DNA from: Phragmites australis
Lineage: Eukaryota; Streptophyta; Magnoliopsida; Poales; Poaceae
Direction: 5' to 3'
NCBI RefSeq assembly: GCF_958298935.1
Contig: NC_084927.1
Span: 26,734,001-26,798,000 of the forward strand
Length of the DNA stretch: 64,000 bases
The translations under genes and the position numbers were made by a program. Shown here one piece after another: positions 47,261-59,565 of this stretch. The notes below the pieces were generated by a model. That model searched no databases, was not told where the DNA came from, and saw only the letters and a program-made list of their open reading frames with translations. Position 1 is the first letter of the stretch. Each line of letters begins with the position of its first letter.

Positions 47261-49990
47261 CGTAACACCCTGAATTTTAGCATTTTAGAAAATAGCAAAA
47301 TTTTCTCCAAATTAAAACATTTTCTAATTATTAAACCAATATAAAATCGAGAAAATATATATTTGATGTATATATACTCGTATGTATATATTCAAATATA
47401 TTATTTTGGCTAAGTATTCCAAAGAGCACTAAATTACTTTCTAAATCAATCCATGCATTAAATTGATCATATGCAGTTTGGTTTAATGGTTTTTATGATT
47501 CTTTGTGTGGCGATTCGAATTGGAATGTCTCTCAAATTCGAATCCGTTTAAGTTATTTTGGTAACTTTCTTTTCCAAATCAATCCGTGAAAAATCCATCT
47601 TCCAATCCAACTCAAATCTACAATTCAGTTATTCCATTGAATTGTCCCCATTTAATTTTGTACTACTCGAATTGAGTCTCTCTCCAATTCGAATCTCAAT
47701 CTTGTTTCAATTCACCGACATTCATTCGACTTCAAATATTCTTGTTGAATCAATCTCAAATCCAAATACTCTTAATTGGATTAATGCCGAATCCAAATTC
47801 ATATCCAAATTCAAATACTCCTATTTGAATTCAATCCCAAATATCTCAAATTCTGACTCATTCAAATTATCATCAATTCCATATTCAAATGTAATTTGAA
47901 TCATTCGAGTTATATTCGAATACTTTCCAGTTCAATAGCTTCGCTAATTCAATACAGTTCGTTTCCATTCGATTCAATTTCTAAATTCGAGTTCGGATCT
48001 CTTAATTCGAATTCTCATTCTATGGTAATTTTAATTTCTAATTCAAACCCTTGTTCTAAATCAATTCGAATCGAAGTCATTCATTGATTCGTTCATTCCA
48101 ATTTAATTCAAATCATTCAATTTGAATCACTACAAATCCAATTACAATTTCAAGTCATTCATCGAATCATCATACATTCGATTTCATATTCGAATACATT
48201 CCTTTGAATCATCCAATTTCAAATCCAATCCAATTCAATTGAATCATCACGTATTCAAATTCAAAATTTGGGTACATTCATTCAATCGTCATATATCTCA
48301 ATTCAAATACATATATTTGAATTATCACACATCCATTTCACAAATATCTCACATTCTCTCTCATCTCTCCTTCTCTCACACATCTCTCTCTCTCTCTATT
48401 CTCTCTCATCTGCACCGGTCACCATCAGCCCTTGCCCTACTCCCTCTATGCCCCTCCTCTCTCATCCCATGCCCTGCTCCCTCCATGCCTCCTCTGATAT
48501 TTCCTCGGGTAGCAGCAGCACCTTTCCTTGCTCCTCTCTCTCTCACACACAAGCATACATACACACAGGCACCCACACACGGAGCACAACATCACAGCGC
48601 CCCCCTGCAAGCAGCACAACTGCGCTCGCACGTCCTCCTGCGTTGTCATCATTGGCCTTCCGCAGCCGGTCGTGCCCTCGCCGCTGTTTCACCACTCGGC
48701 CGCGCTCTAACACGCCGCGCCACCCCACCCGCACATTGTCACGCCACGAAGTCACCGCAGCAACTCCGCCGTTGTCGAGCCTCCACCGCACCGCTTCCCA
48801 TTGTCGTGAGCTCCTGCCATCTTCGGTGAGCACCCCGTCCTTCCTCCTCCTCTGCCACGGCTAAGCACCATCGCATCCACGCGCTCCGCTATGTTGCGTC
48901 GCTCACACATGCGCCGTTTCGTGCATGCTGTCACTGTGCACATCCGTGCCGGCCCGTGCTGCGCCCGCGCGCCATTGCTGGCCAACGGCGCTGGCCCGTG
49001 CTGCGCCTCCGTCTGCCCGCCAGCCGCGCCGGCATGCATGTATCCTTCGAGCCGCCGCTCCTTTGCGCTGCGCTGCTCGGCCGCGCGCCATGCCACGTCG
49101 TGCCGCCGTCCTACGCGCACTGCTACCGCTCCACCTCCCTTCCGGGTGCCCCTCTTCCCGCTCGACCGACAAGCTCCACCGCCTCCTTTTTCCCCGGCCG
49201 CGCCGCCGCTTCTCCCCTCCGGCCGCGCGCTCGTGCACCGCCCAGCCATCCCTCTACCCGGGCTGGACTCCATTCCATTGGCGCCTCTCCTTTCCCCTGG
49301 CCGCCCCTCACTCCGGTCTCCTCCCCTTCAGCTTCTCCCTCTCCTCTCCCTCTGACCGCCGTGCAGCGCCGTCCCGCACGCGCACCGCAGCTGGCCCACC
49401 GCCAGGCCACCACGCTCCCTTTCTCCCTCTACCGACCATCATCTCCCGACGCCGCCTCCCTCTTTGCTGGCCCCTCCCGGCCATCTCCATCGGCGCCCTC
49501 GGCTCACCCCTCTTCGGCTCCCTCCAGCGTCGTCGTCTCCTTCCCCCGGCGCCTCCCTCTCCCTCGATCTCTCTCTCCCTTCCTCCCTGTGAACCGCACG
49601 CCCACACAAAGGCCATCCGGCCTTATCCCTTGGGCTTCCCACCGATGGGTGGACCCCACAAGACCGGTCCATGGTGGACCAACCACCCAAGCCAGCCTTG
49701 GTCCACTGATCCCCAGACCGAGTCTACTGCGCAGTGCTGCTCCCATCCACAAATCCGGTCTACGATGCACCACCCTCACAGCTCCCTCCGGTTCACAGAT
49801 CCATAGACCAAGTCCATGAAACAATGACATTTTCCAATTTCCAGGATTTCTATTCCAGCAAATCTTCCGATGGCCATAACTCATCCATTTCAACTCCGAT
49901 TTCAGCGATTCTTTCGCTGATATTCATCTAAAATCATAATCTTTCTCTCTACCAATTCTTGTAATTTTTGGAGTTCGCTTAATGTTCTCG
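47261..49990. mobile_element. Second copy of the TGTAACACC-type LTR (5' portion)
   Basis: It starts CGTAACACCCTGAATTTTAGC and aligns with 44486 onward, including ATTCCAAAGAGCACTAAA and GAATGTCTCTCAAATTCG. It continues through an AATTCGAAT-rich tract and a CT/GC-rich block (48350-49700). Sequence at about 49840-49970 resembles about 53790-53950 of the right fragment. The typical 3' end (GATCCCAGAGGGGGTCTTA) is not present here, so this copy is truncated or rearranged. The right boundary is approximate. Confidence 0.6.
47540..48350. repeat. AATTCGAAT/ATTCAAAT-rich low-complexity tract
   Basis: About 800 bp are dominated by irregular repeats of TTCGAAT, TTCAAAT, CATTCGA and AATCATC. There is no fixed period. 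It gives serine/isoleucine/asparagine-rich open frames that are compositional and not genes. It belongs to the LTR copy starting at 47261. Confidence 0.7.
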
Positions 49991-50396
49991 CTCGGTATTT
50001 ATTTCTTGTCGCAACATTTAACCTAGAATTAGGTTTCACCTTTTGATAAATAAAGTCGAGTTAGATAATTCGATAATTATGTTTAGGTTATAATTGTAGT
50101 ATAGTCGCATGTGAATTAAAGGCTAGTTTTTAGATTAATATTTTAATTAATGTTGCAATAGATTGTTATTTCATGCTATAGGTTATAAATTAATCTTAGC
50201 TTAATTAAGATGATAAATTAACTAGTGTAGCGGTTAAATAAATAAATACATGTTAATAGAATATGATAGAATAATTTAACATTGGTAATTAATTAATTGA
50301 ATACTCTTTTAGTAATTAATTAATTAGATTCAAAGAATAGATTAACTTAATTAATAAATTACACGCATGTTTTGGGCTTAACCATCTTAAGAGAAG

Positions 50397-51890
50397 ATGT
50401 CGATGATCGGTAATGTATCTTTAGAATCTCTTTCGTTAGATGGTTCAAATTACCTTTTGTGGTACACTCATGTGCTTAGTATTTTTCAGCCCATGGGTTC
50501 TCAATTTGAGCGGATTGTAGATATGAGCATTTCTCCTCCTAGTGTTGATTGGTTCAACTTATCCAAAGAGGAAGATAAATGCTTACATCTCAATGCTCAA
50601 GCTCCTAATGTTTTAATTCATACTTTGAGTGAAGATTTGTTTGACTCTATAGTGCTCGAAGATGGTAGTATGATTGAGGATATTAATCTCATTCGGACAA
50701 CTCTTAAAGAAAGATATGACAAGTTCAAAAATGATGATGAAGTGATTTTCGATGGTGAAGATGTCTTTGCCACATTCACCTCATGATCAATATATGATTA
50801 TTACCAAGGTTGTGACCGCCACCGATCAAGTGAAGAATCAACCTCACATAGATGCTCACTTTCTTTTACCGAAGCCCACATGTGCTTGGCAAGAAACAAG
50901 AAGAGGCTAGCCAAGGAGGTGGAAACTGAGAATGAATATGAGAGTGAGGATGATAGTGATGGTAATATTGAAGATGAAGACATTGAATTTGATCAATGGA
51001 GAAAGAAGGGCAAGCTAAAAGTGATGAAGCCCTTGAAGATCATTAAGAGACAACAGGAAGACCATGAGAAAAAAAGTGTCTCATTAAAAAAAATTAAAGA
51101 GTTGAAGACTTTAACCAAAGAGCATGAAAACTTAAGTTCTCTTATGCATCCTTAGCCAATAGATATGAAAAATTATCAATTGAGCATACTTATGCTACTA
51201 ACTCTACTTCTTGTGTAGCTCAATTGGAGAAAGCAAATTGTGAGCTAAAGACTCAACTTGAAGAGCTCACTAGCAACTATGTGGCTTTGCAATAAAATTA
51301 TGATGAGCTTGTGTACTCTCATAAAAATCTTGTGGACTCACATGCCATGCTAGAAATATCTCATAAGATTATGGTAACAACGGTAAAATCGTACCAACCT
51401 TACATGCACAAGTGCACATTCTCATTAGTTCATATTGAATTATCTTATGCTAACCCTGGTTGCTCTCAAGCAAATATTTCTCCGAGCAGTGCATGTGACT
51501 TGGATCATGTAGGTAAAAATGAGAAACACAAGGATCATGGACTTGAAGCAAAAACCAACAAGAAAAACAAGTCCAACAATGTCAAGGTCAAGAGGCAAGA
51601 ACAAAAGAAGAACAAAACTCTCATCACTTGCTTCAAGTGAAAGAAGTAGGGTCATAATGTAAGAGATTACTCCTTGAAGAAGGAAGAGAATGATATGAGC
51701 AAGAGTCAAAATAAGAAGATGGCTCATGTCAAGTGCTTCAAGTGCTCAAGTATGGAACACTATGCCCCTATGTATTCCAACAAGGTTAATGACAAGATCA
51801 TACTTTCAAAGAAGAAGAAGAAAGCAATAGAAAGTACTGTGAATGCAATAAGAAGATATATGAAGTTGCATCATGCCTCTATATGAAGAA
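50397..51890 (+). pseudogene. Copia (Sirevirus-like) gag remnant with multiple stops
   Basis: The first frame (50397-50786, 129 codons) has the copia gag signature SLDGSNYLLWYTHVLSI and later LIRTTLKERYDKF. After a TGA, a second frame (50880-51155) is acidic and Lys-rich, and a third (51311-51640) ends in a Lys-rich stretch. A zinc-knuckle-like CFKCSSMEHYAPMY at about 51730-51775 has the last Cys of C-x2-C-x4-H-x4-C replaced. Several stops and frame changes make it non-functional. No protease, integrase or reverse transcriptase was recognised downstream. Confidence 0.8.
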
Positions 51891-53394
51891 TGAAGGGCTT
51901 ATGTCATCAAGGAAGATGCTCATCGGTAAGAAAATAAGCAAGAAGTAAGATAAAAAGACATGTTGCAAGGACATGCACCGTATTTGCTACATTTACCAGG
52001 CCAAGGAACATATTGGTAAGAATTGTCCCATTAGTGACATATCGAAGTCTAACTCTTCAATTGATTATGATTTATCGCTTAGAAAGGTCAAAAATGTAAC
52101 TTGTGCTACTAAAGTGATTAGTTCATTATTTGCTAGCACAAAGGCCATTTGAGTGCCTAAGTCTTTTGTGACTAAACGGGGTGGACCTAACATGGCATGT
52201 ATACCAAAATATGCTTAAAAGGGCTAAATAAGTACCTAGAGGTACATTAAAGACTTGACTTGTTTGAGAGGAACTATATTAGATATCTCATCTTAAGATT
52301 CTTTCAAATTGGGCTTTGTCATGATATTTGGAAAGAAGTGCCAAGAGTGAATTATTGCTTTATTTCAATTTTCAATGACATCTCGGTAACAAGTATCTAA
52401 CTTGATCTATCTAGCCACTTAGCTTAGCATAGCTGCTAATGTTCATAATTTTTCATGTTTGTGAGCATTTGAATGTGGTTAGGTAAAATTTGAGCAAAAA
52501 TTATATTTTGTGTAATATTATATTTTTAACAGCTCTCTAGTAGAGCAAGATTTTGTTGATAATATAGGTGATGGATACTTGGTGATGGCAATCAAGAAGC
52601 TAGCTATTGAAGAAGTGAAGCCGCAAAGAAGCTCGAGATCAAAAGAAGGCTGAAGAAGATGAAGAAAATGATCAAAAAAATTCAGCTACGGCAAAATACG
52701 GAGAGTCCACAAATAAGTGCGAAGAATCTGCACATTGCCAGAAGAGTGATCAAGTCCGAGTTCATGATCAAGATCAAGATCAACCCAATGAGGACTCCAA
52801 TGAATTTCTAGAAGAATGATAAAGAAAGACCAAGTCAAAATCAATCCAAAATAGCCACATCTATGAATCCAAGACACTACCTCATTAAATATATTAATAA
52901 AGACATTTGAAAAAGAAGTGTCACTCAGGATAAAAAGAAGCACTTGAGGACCTAAATCGGTTGATGACCTTGCAAGAAAAGCTAAATCACTTTAAAGGAA
53001 TAAATTGGACTGTTGTTGGGAAGACCAAGTAAATGTCATGATTGGAATCGTATTGATCTTCCACAACAAGAAAGATATGGATGATATTTGACTCACATCA
53101 TTGAATAATAAAATGAATTTCAAGCCAAAGAAGCCAAGTGTGAAGATCAAATGAAGTGGAAGAGCACACCATTTAATTATAGAGTGTTTCACTCATAAAG
53201 GTTCATATATGATAGATTATCAAATCATCATTCACACCTTATAGTATTCTATATGTTTTCATAGTTGTAAGTAGTTCTTGGCACAAGTATTTTCTTTATT
53301 TAAAATCTCTTTTGTGCTTTGATCTAAAATATAGGGTACACTACTCTTGAGTCTTAAATGAACTCGTGCATGTATCAAGAAATTCAAATGCTTG
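51891..53394 (+). mobile_element. Decayed Sirevirus-like sequence downstream of gag
   Basis: AT-rich, Lys/Asp/Glu-biased sequence (GAAGA, AAGAAG, GATCAAGA motifs) with short open frames only. It probably represents the rest of the copia element, but pol domains are absent. A knuckle-like CYIYQAKEHIGKNC near 51990-52030 could be a second gag zinc motif. The boundary with the following LTR fragment is approximate. Confidence 0.45.
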
Positions 53395-55661
53395 GATGCG
53401 CATATCCCTCCACCCTTCTTCTCTGTCGCGCACCTACGCAGGCGCAGTCGGGTCATCGCCGCGCGTCGCTCGGCCTGGCTAGCAGGCCTAGCTCTGAACG
53501 GTAGCGGCCGGCCTGCCAGGCTGTCTCAACCGCCCACAGGCCACACCCACACCCCAGTGGGCCGGCCTAACTCCGCATCCCGCTAAGCCACCATCCCATA
53601 CACGAGCGGGCCTGCACTATGCAGCCCAAGCCCAACCTAGCCTATTTAGGCCCAGACCGATTTAATCCGAGCCCACCTCGGTTCGTCTGGTACTGTTCAG
53701 GTGGGCCTAGATTATTGTTCAATGAGCCCCACCCGTGGGTCCCACCTATAAATAGTACCATTTCGTATTTTCTCGATTTAATTTTAGGTTAAATCTTCTA
53801 GGAGTCATAATTTCTATATTCTGGTTTTGATTTTGGCTATTCTTTCTACGAAATTCATCTAAATTTGATATCTATCCATCTATCATAATGTGATGTTCAT
53901 TAGGTCTCATTTGGCTTTCTATTTGGTGTTGTTTAATTTTTCTTTATTGTGGCTCGTTATTGATTGTAGTCGTGATTGCAGACCCACTAGAGTGTTGCAA
54001 GCTCTGCATAGGGTGCATCAAGAGCAAGAAAGATCCTAATTACAACAAAGACTTCAAAGAAAACTCGGGAGAAGAAAAGTCCTATCTCCTTGATCATACT
54101 AAACCTATGATTTCAAATAACCTGCATGATCAACTAAAAATTGATTTATTATCATATGTGCTATGTATTGCGCTTTTATAATCTGCTTATAATAGTTAAT
54201 CCTATTAAACATATGCCATGACTTGAATGTTACCATCCAGAATACATATCACCTTAGGATTACATGTTGTTATTTATATTAATGATAAACGACATATTGA
54301 TATCTAGCATGCTTAGAATTGAATACATCTCATCGGGGACGTCACTTTGAAATGTGTCTCTTCGGAGACGACGATCTACTGTTATCAATGCTAAACTCAT
54401 ATATCATGAATTCTTGATGGATGTGAATTCTGTGATGGTTGTGAAATTCTTAATGTCATGTGGGATTTGGTGAAAGATGTGTAAAAATGGGTGAAAACTG
54501 TTTTGATGGGGAAGATGGAGTAGTACTCTGAATGAGGATGCTCCTGGGGGCTTGAGTCACCTCTGTGGTGTTTATTGCTAGAAGATACCTACCCCGATCG
54601 TTTAAGGACTAAGTCAACTGCCTCGACATGCTTAGCCACCTCATGCAACCATGCATCCTAAATGGGCACTACTCGACTTTTCTTTCACCGGACTGGGTTA
54701 GGCATAATACTAGAAGGCTAAGAGCAACGAGAGGTTAAGTAACCATTTGTCCCTCTGTTTGAAGGTTTCTAGAACCGGCCTAAGCTTAAAGAGGGAGCTG
54801 ATCTTTAGTACATGGACTCTGGTACTTGGGGTGTCTTGTAGAAAAACCTGATAGGAAAGGTGGTTGGAGGGTCTCGATATGATTCGCTCCTCCCCTTGCA
54901 ATGGTCGGAGACTGAGCATATCGCATGAGTTAAGTGTTACAACCTCTATCTATTTTAATAGCCATGTCCACGGTCATAAACATGCGAAGTATGACCCCAT
55001 TTGACTAGACTCATGGTGTGTGTCTGGATGAGTGAGTATGCGAACTAGATATTCGTGTGATGAGATTCCTGACTCAGTCCGTCAGAAACTGTGTAGTACT
55101 AGAGGTACACCAGATGTGATGACAGGGACTGCAGAGCTCCCAGGACCGAAAACCCCCAGATATAATTTATTACTTTGTTTTGAACCATTTAAATTGTTTT
55201 AAAGTCAATAATAAGTGATGCAATTGAATACCTGTATAAAATCGAATTACGCTAAAATCAAAATTGTAAAGACTTCTCCTTGAATTACCCCATTATGTCA
55301 TACCAACACTTTAAAGTAATATATGACTTGTTGAGTACCTTCTGTATTAACTCTTGTTGTCATTTAGATGAGGAAGCTAATGCTGACTTCATCGAAGGTG
55401 GAGCTGGTGATGAAAAGTAGTCTTAAAGTCACGTTCGTACACTCGCTGCTTGTGGCTTAGGCTTTCGTTTTTTGTTGTGCTTTGTTGGCTGCTAGACCAG
55501 GCTTGTAATATGCAGTATGGTTTGTAGCATTTTATACTTAGAACCTTGATATTTATGTATAAAGGTTAACTGTGATACTATAACTGTTATACTCTACGTA
55601 TAAGCTCCTTAATTCAGGGACTGATACATAATACACAGGAGATCCCAGAGGGGGTCTTATA
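53395..55661. mobile_element. Right part of the split TGTAACACC-type LTR
   Basis: GC-rich sequence at 53400-53750 and a typical 3' LTR tail (GATCCCAGAGGGGGTCTTATA ending 55661, with CA mutated to TA) are consistent with the 3' portion of the LTR whose start is at 44486. Short open frames such as that at 53960-54181 belong to the LTR. The candidate target duplication is GCATC at 55662-55666 against GCAAC before 44486. Confidence 0.6.
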
Positions 55662-56251
55662 GCATCAGTGGATTCAAGCAACCAAACAGACTTCTTTTCA
55701 AAATTCTACGTACCTATTAGGCCAAAACATAAGAGATACAGTAACCAAATACACCATAAGGGTCCAATTAGTTGTCCACATAAGAAGAACATGGCCTAAT
55801 AAAAACGTATAATCTCAAAGAAAAACGTATTTGGTTGCTCACATACACTGTTCTAGCCAAACGCAACAGATATAAATATACGCTCGGAGCCTGATCAAGC
55901 TTAGCATAAAATCATCTTCATACAAGTAAATAAATCACGGTCTCAACTCCTACCTTCACTTATAATCAAAATCTCAACTCTTACCTTCACTTGTACTGTT
56001 TCAGATTTAATAAAATAAGCAGAAACAACTCAAACTGTTGTTAATAAATATAAATCTACTCGATATTTTTTATACGGTCTATGGTAACATCCAATCACAA
56101 CCTAATTGCTCGGCTCGTCTCCGCCCCCGTCCCCCCGCCCCCCGAGCTCCCGAGCCTCCCGTCGGCTCCCGTTGCCGCTTGCCAGTCCCCACAACACCAC
56201 CGCTTCTGCCACTCCCAAACCCCAAGCGCCACCCCCTCCGCCACCTCGGCC
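55662..56251 (+). promoter_or_regulatory. Upstream region of the GT-1 gene
   Basis: AT-rich DNA changes at about 56110 to a GC-rich leader. A TATAAATATA stretch at about 55871-55880 is a possible TATA box but is far from the start. An in-frame ATG at 56081 would add 57 residues; the downstream ATG at 56252 fits the family better. Confidence 0.35.
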
Positions 56252-58961
56252 ATGCTCCTCTCCGGGCCGCCGGAGGCGCCCACTCCGCCGCTGCTCCTTC
56301 CGGAGAGCAGCGGTGAGGACGGCGGCGGCCACGACTCCTCCTCCCGCGCGGCGGCGTCGGCGGGATCGGCGCCGAAGAAGCGCGCGGAGACGTGGGTCCA
56401 GGACGAGACCCTCAGCCTTATCGCGCTGCGCCGCGAGATGGACGTTCACTTCAACACCTCCAAGTCCAACAAGCACCTCTGGGAGGCCATCTCCGCCCGG
56501 ATGCGGGACCAGGGCTTCGACCGCTCCCCGACCATGTGCACCGACAAGTGGCGCAACCTCCTCAAGGAGTTCAAGAAGGCGCGCAGCCACGCGCGGAGCA
56601 GCGGCTGCGGCGCCGGAGGGAACGGCAACGCCAAGATGGCCTACTACAAGGAGATCGACGACCTGCTCAAGCGCCGCGGGAAGGCAGCCGGCGGCTGTGG
56701 CGGAGCCGGGAAGAGCCCCAGTTCCACCTCCAAGATCGAGTCCTACCTGCAGTTCCCCACAGATAAGGGTGCGCCTCTTCTTCTATGATTGAGGTTGTCG
56801 TGCTTTGCTCAAATAAATGATCTTTAACTCAGATTTTGACAATGCACAGCCTTTGATTTTGGATGCAAAGCAGCGATTTGAGTATATGGCAGTATGCATT
56901 TATTATATTGGAATGATTTGTCATTTGTGTAATGCGAATCACTATTCACAAGTAACTTAAGCTGTCCAAATGACCCTAGTTAGTGTAGAATTTCTCATAA
57001 TTAAGGTTGTTTGTTGCATAGGCTGATATTTGGCGTAGATGTGTAAAATATAAGGCTAATTAAACTGTTCAAGCTTATTGAGCTGTTTGAGAAAACATAT
57101 GACATAGTCTCAAGTGCTAACACAAATACAAGTAATACTACATATGCAATAGTCAGTTTATTCTGTTTCCGAGTTCATGGTGTGTGGTTTATATGTCAGA
57201 ATTATCTGTTTAGTTAATAAAAGTGACTATAATGTTTAGTGGCTGAATGTTTGGACTTTGTGCTTTATTTTATTTCTGGTTGCGGTACTTTTCGTTAGCT
57301 CATGGACTAATATTCTCTGTATTCAATCTAGGCTTTGAAGACGCTAACATTCCCTTTGGTCCTGTTGAAGGTACTGAACCATCCTTCATGTGCAGTAATT
57401 GCTACCTATTTCTTAATTCATCTCATGTAGTGAGTATGCGATCTTGTTGCTAATTTTTTTTTACCCTCTTATGTTTTCTAGCAAATGGTAGATCAATGCT
57501 GAGTATCGAAGATCGTTTGGAGGATGACAGGCATCCGCTTCCCTTAACAACTGCTGATGCAGTTGCAACGAACGGTGTAAACCCATGGAATTGGAGAGAC
57601 ACCTCAACTAATGGTGATAATCTGCACACTTTTGCATATGTTGAAATTTTATGAAATGCCTTGAATTAGTGGCATGTAACTTTACACTGCCAAGAAATTG
57701 TTCTAATTTGAAATGTTACTGTCCCATTGTTTGGTTTGTGAACTAGATTTGGTTAACTCTCTGTTCTAATAAATCTTATGGAAACAAAAGGTTTTAAAAC
57801 CCCTGAACTTAACCATATCTTAGCTCGTTTATAATCTTCATTGGCATAGTTCTTGGAATGAGGCGGAAACTTTTAACTCTCTGCTTACTAACTATTATTG
57901 TTCAATTCGTTACATCCGGCGAGATAAATCAACCACCTATAGAGAGAAACATCTTTCTTGATTGCATTGGGCAGGTCTTACTTAAACTCTACTAAAACTG
58001 AATTCCAGCAGCAATTTGCAAAACATCCAATAGTTCAGTAACATTGGTTATTTCAATGCAATTAGTATGGTTAATGTGTTGTTTTCTTTGGAATGCTGCA
58101 TAAACCCATACAGGTGGAGACAATCAGGGCACTTTTGGTGGGAGAGTCATTTTAGTAAAGTGGGGTGAGTACACTAAAAGAATAGGAATTGATGGTACTT
58201 CTGAAGCAATTAAGGAAGCCATTAAATCAGCATTTGGACTAAGAACAAGACGGGCTTTCTGGCTTGAAGATGAAGATGAGGTTGTTCGTTCCTTGGACAG
58301 GGACATGCCAATTGGAACATACACACTTCATCTTGATGATGGTAATGGTAAATTCTCGTCTCAGCTATAGAATGGGATTATTTACTTTTTGAATAACTAG
58401 AAATACCATACTAGATCAGTATAGGGGTTTGGCAACATTCTTATATCAATGGAAATGTGGAAAATTCGAAAGAAGCTTAGTCAAGGGCAAGTAGTTGATC
58501 ACTACATGATAATCATTACTCCTCTTTTGTTTTGGAACGCTTTCTCCCGATGGATGATAGAACATAGACCCCTAAACATTATGCTGTTCATGAATGAGAT
58601 CCATACAGAAGGTTAGAAAAGAAATTGGTGTTCAAAATACTTTCTCCAACTTGTGTTGTTTAGGACAGATATGGGGGCAGTATATAGGGCTTTACCACTT
58701 CAGAGGCTTTTCATTTAACTACTGAAGTTCGATTAGGGAGTGATAATTTTTTCAGGGATAACAATCAAACTCTGCACATTTGAAGATGCAGACCGCATGA
58801 CAGAAGATAAGACATTCTACACTGAAGAAGACTTCCGAGATTTCCTCTTACGGCGTGGTTGGACACTCCTCAGGGAGTATGGTGGCTATAGAATTGCCGA
58901 TACTCTGGATGATCTTCGTCCTGGTGCCATTTATCAGGGGATGCGATCACTTGGTGATTGA
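56252..58961 (+). CDS. Trihelix transcription factor GT-1-like
   Basis: GT-1 binds GT elements in promoters of light-regulated genes and acts in the nucleus. There are five exons, 56252-56768, 57332-57370 (39 nt), 57482-57613, 58114-58341 and 58756-58961, all GT-AG and in phase, giving 373 residues. The start [10 protein letters not shown] is followed by an acidic/Ser patch (PESSGEDGG). The trihelix domain is at about 45-112 with Trp48, Trp77 and Trp100 ([35 protein letters not shown]). The C-terminal half carries the conserved GT-1 block: [61 protein letters not shown] lies at 59097-59102. The gene is intact. Confidence 0.95.
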
Positions 58962-59090
58962 TTTTGCTGCATTTGCCTGACCAAGGCATTTTTTGTCATT
59001 TGTGTCAAGTGGAAGTGGGGTCTCTGATTATATGTAAATGTATGCAATCCCGGTGTATTCAGCCAGTACTTGGTGCCATTTATCAGGGGA
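58922..59090 (+). repeat. 20-bp perfect direct repeat: end of GT-1 CDS and its 3' UTR
   Basis: TGGTGCCATTTATCAGGGGA occurs at 58922-58941, inside the last codons (GAIYQG), and again at 59071-59090 in the 3' UTR, 149 bp later. No similarity continues on either side. It looks like a short templated insertion. Confidence 0.9.
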
Positions 59091-59096
59091 AGTCTG

Positions 59097-59102
59097 AATA
59101 AA
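59097..59102 (+). terminator. Poly(A) signal of the GT-1 gene
   Basis: AATAAA lies 136 bp past the GT-1 stop, in the 600-bp gap between the convergent GT-1 and MAD2 genes. Confidence 0.45.
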
Positions 59103-59565
59103 ACGAATTTGCTACTCTATGAGTACAATCGCTACTCGATGAGAAACAGTTTGAATTTGCCACATACAGGATCCTGGGCAGCAATGCTCTCGTTTCCTCA
59201 GTTTGGCTCCAAAATATTGTGTAAGACAGCGTAGAAAATTTCTGCCGTCCACAAGATAACTTGCTTTTGTCAGACACAAGTGATGTAAAAATATATGAGA
59301 AAAAGGTTATAAAGGTTGCATGCACTACAGGGGAATTTCATCCCCGGAATTACATGCTATCAGAGGCTCACAGGTTTCAGGGTACACACAAGAATGACAA
59401 AATGACACAGCATCACGAACTTCTCTTTCTCCCCAAAGCAGTACTCTCTCCCAAAGTAGTAGTACTAGACTTGTATAGTACGCGCCTAGACGTGAATGAA
59501 CGATTCACACAACCTTCACGCCAAGCTAGCTAGCTATAGCTGCAGGGGCTTCGTGCTCATGAACG

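Noticed and set aside
48122..48864. Two overlapping plus-strand frames of about 200 codons
   Set aside because: They read through the AATTCGAAT tract and CT-rich LTR DNA; the product is low-complexity with no family resemblance.
48891..49893. Open frames of up to 293 codons on both strands
   Set aside because: They overlap in several frames at once, are Pro/Arg/Ala-rich, have no domain, and lie in the GC-rich part of an LTR; composition explains them.
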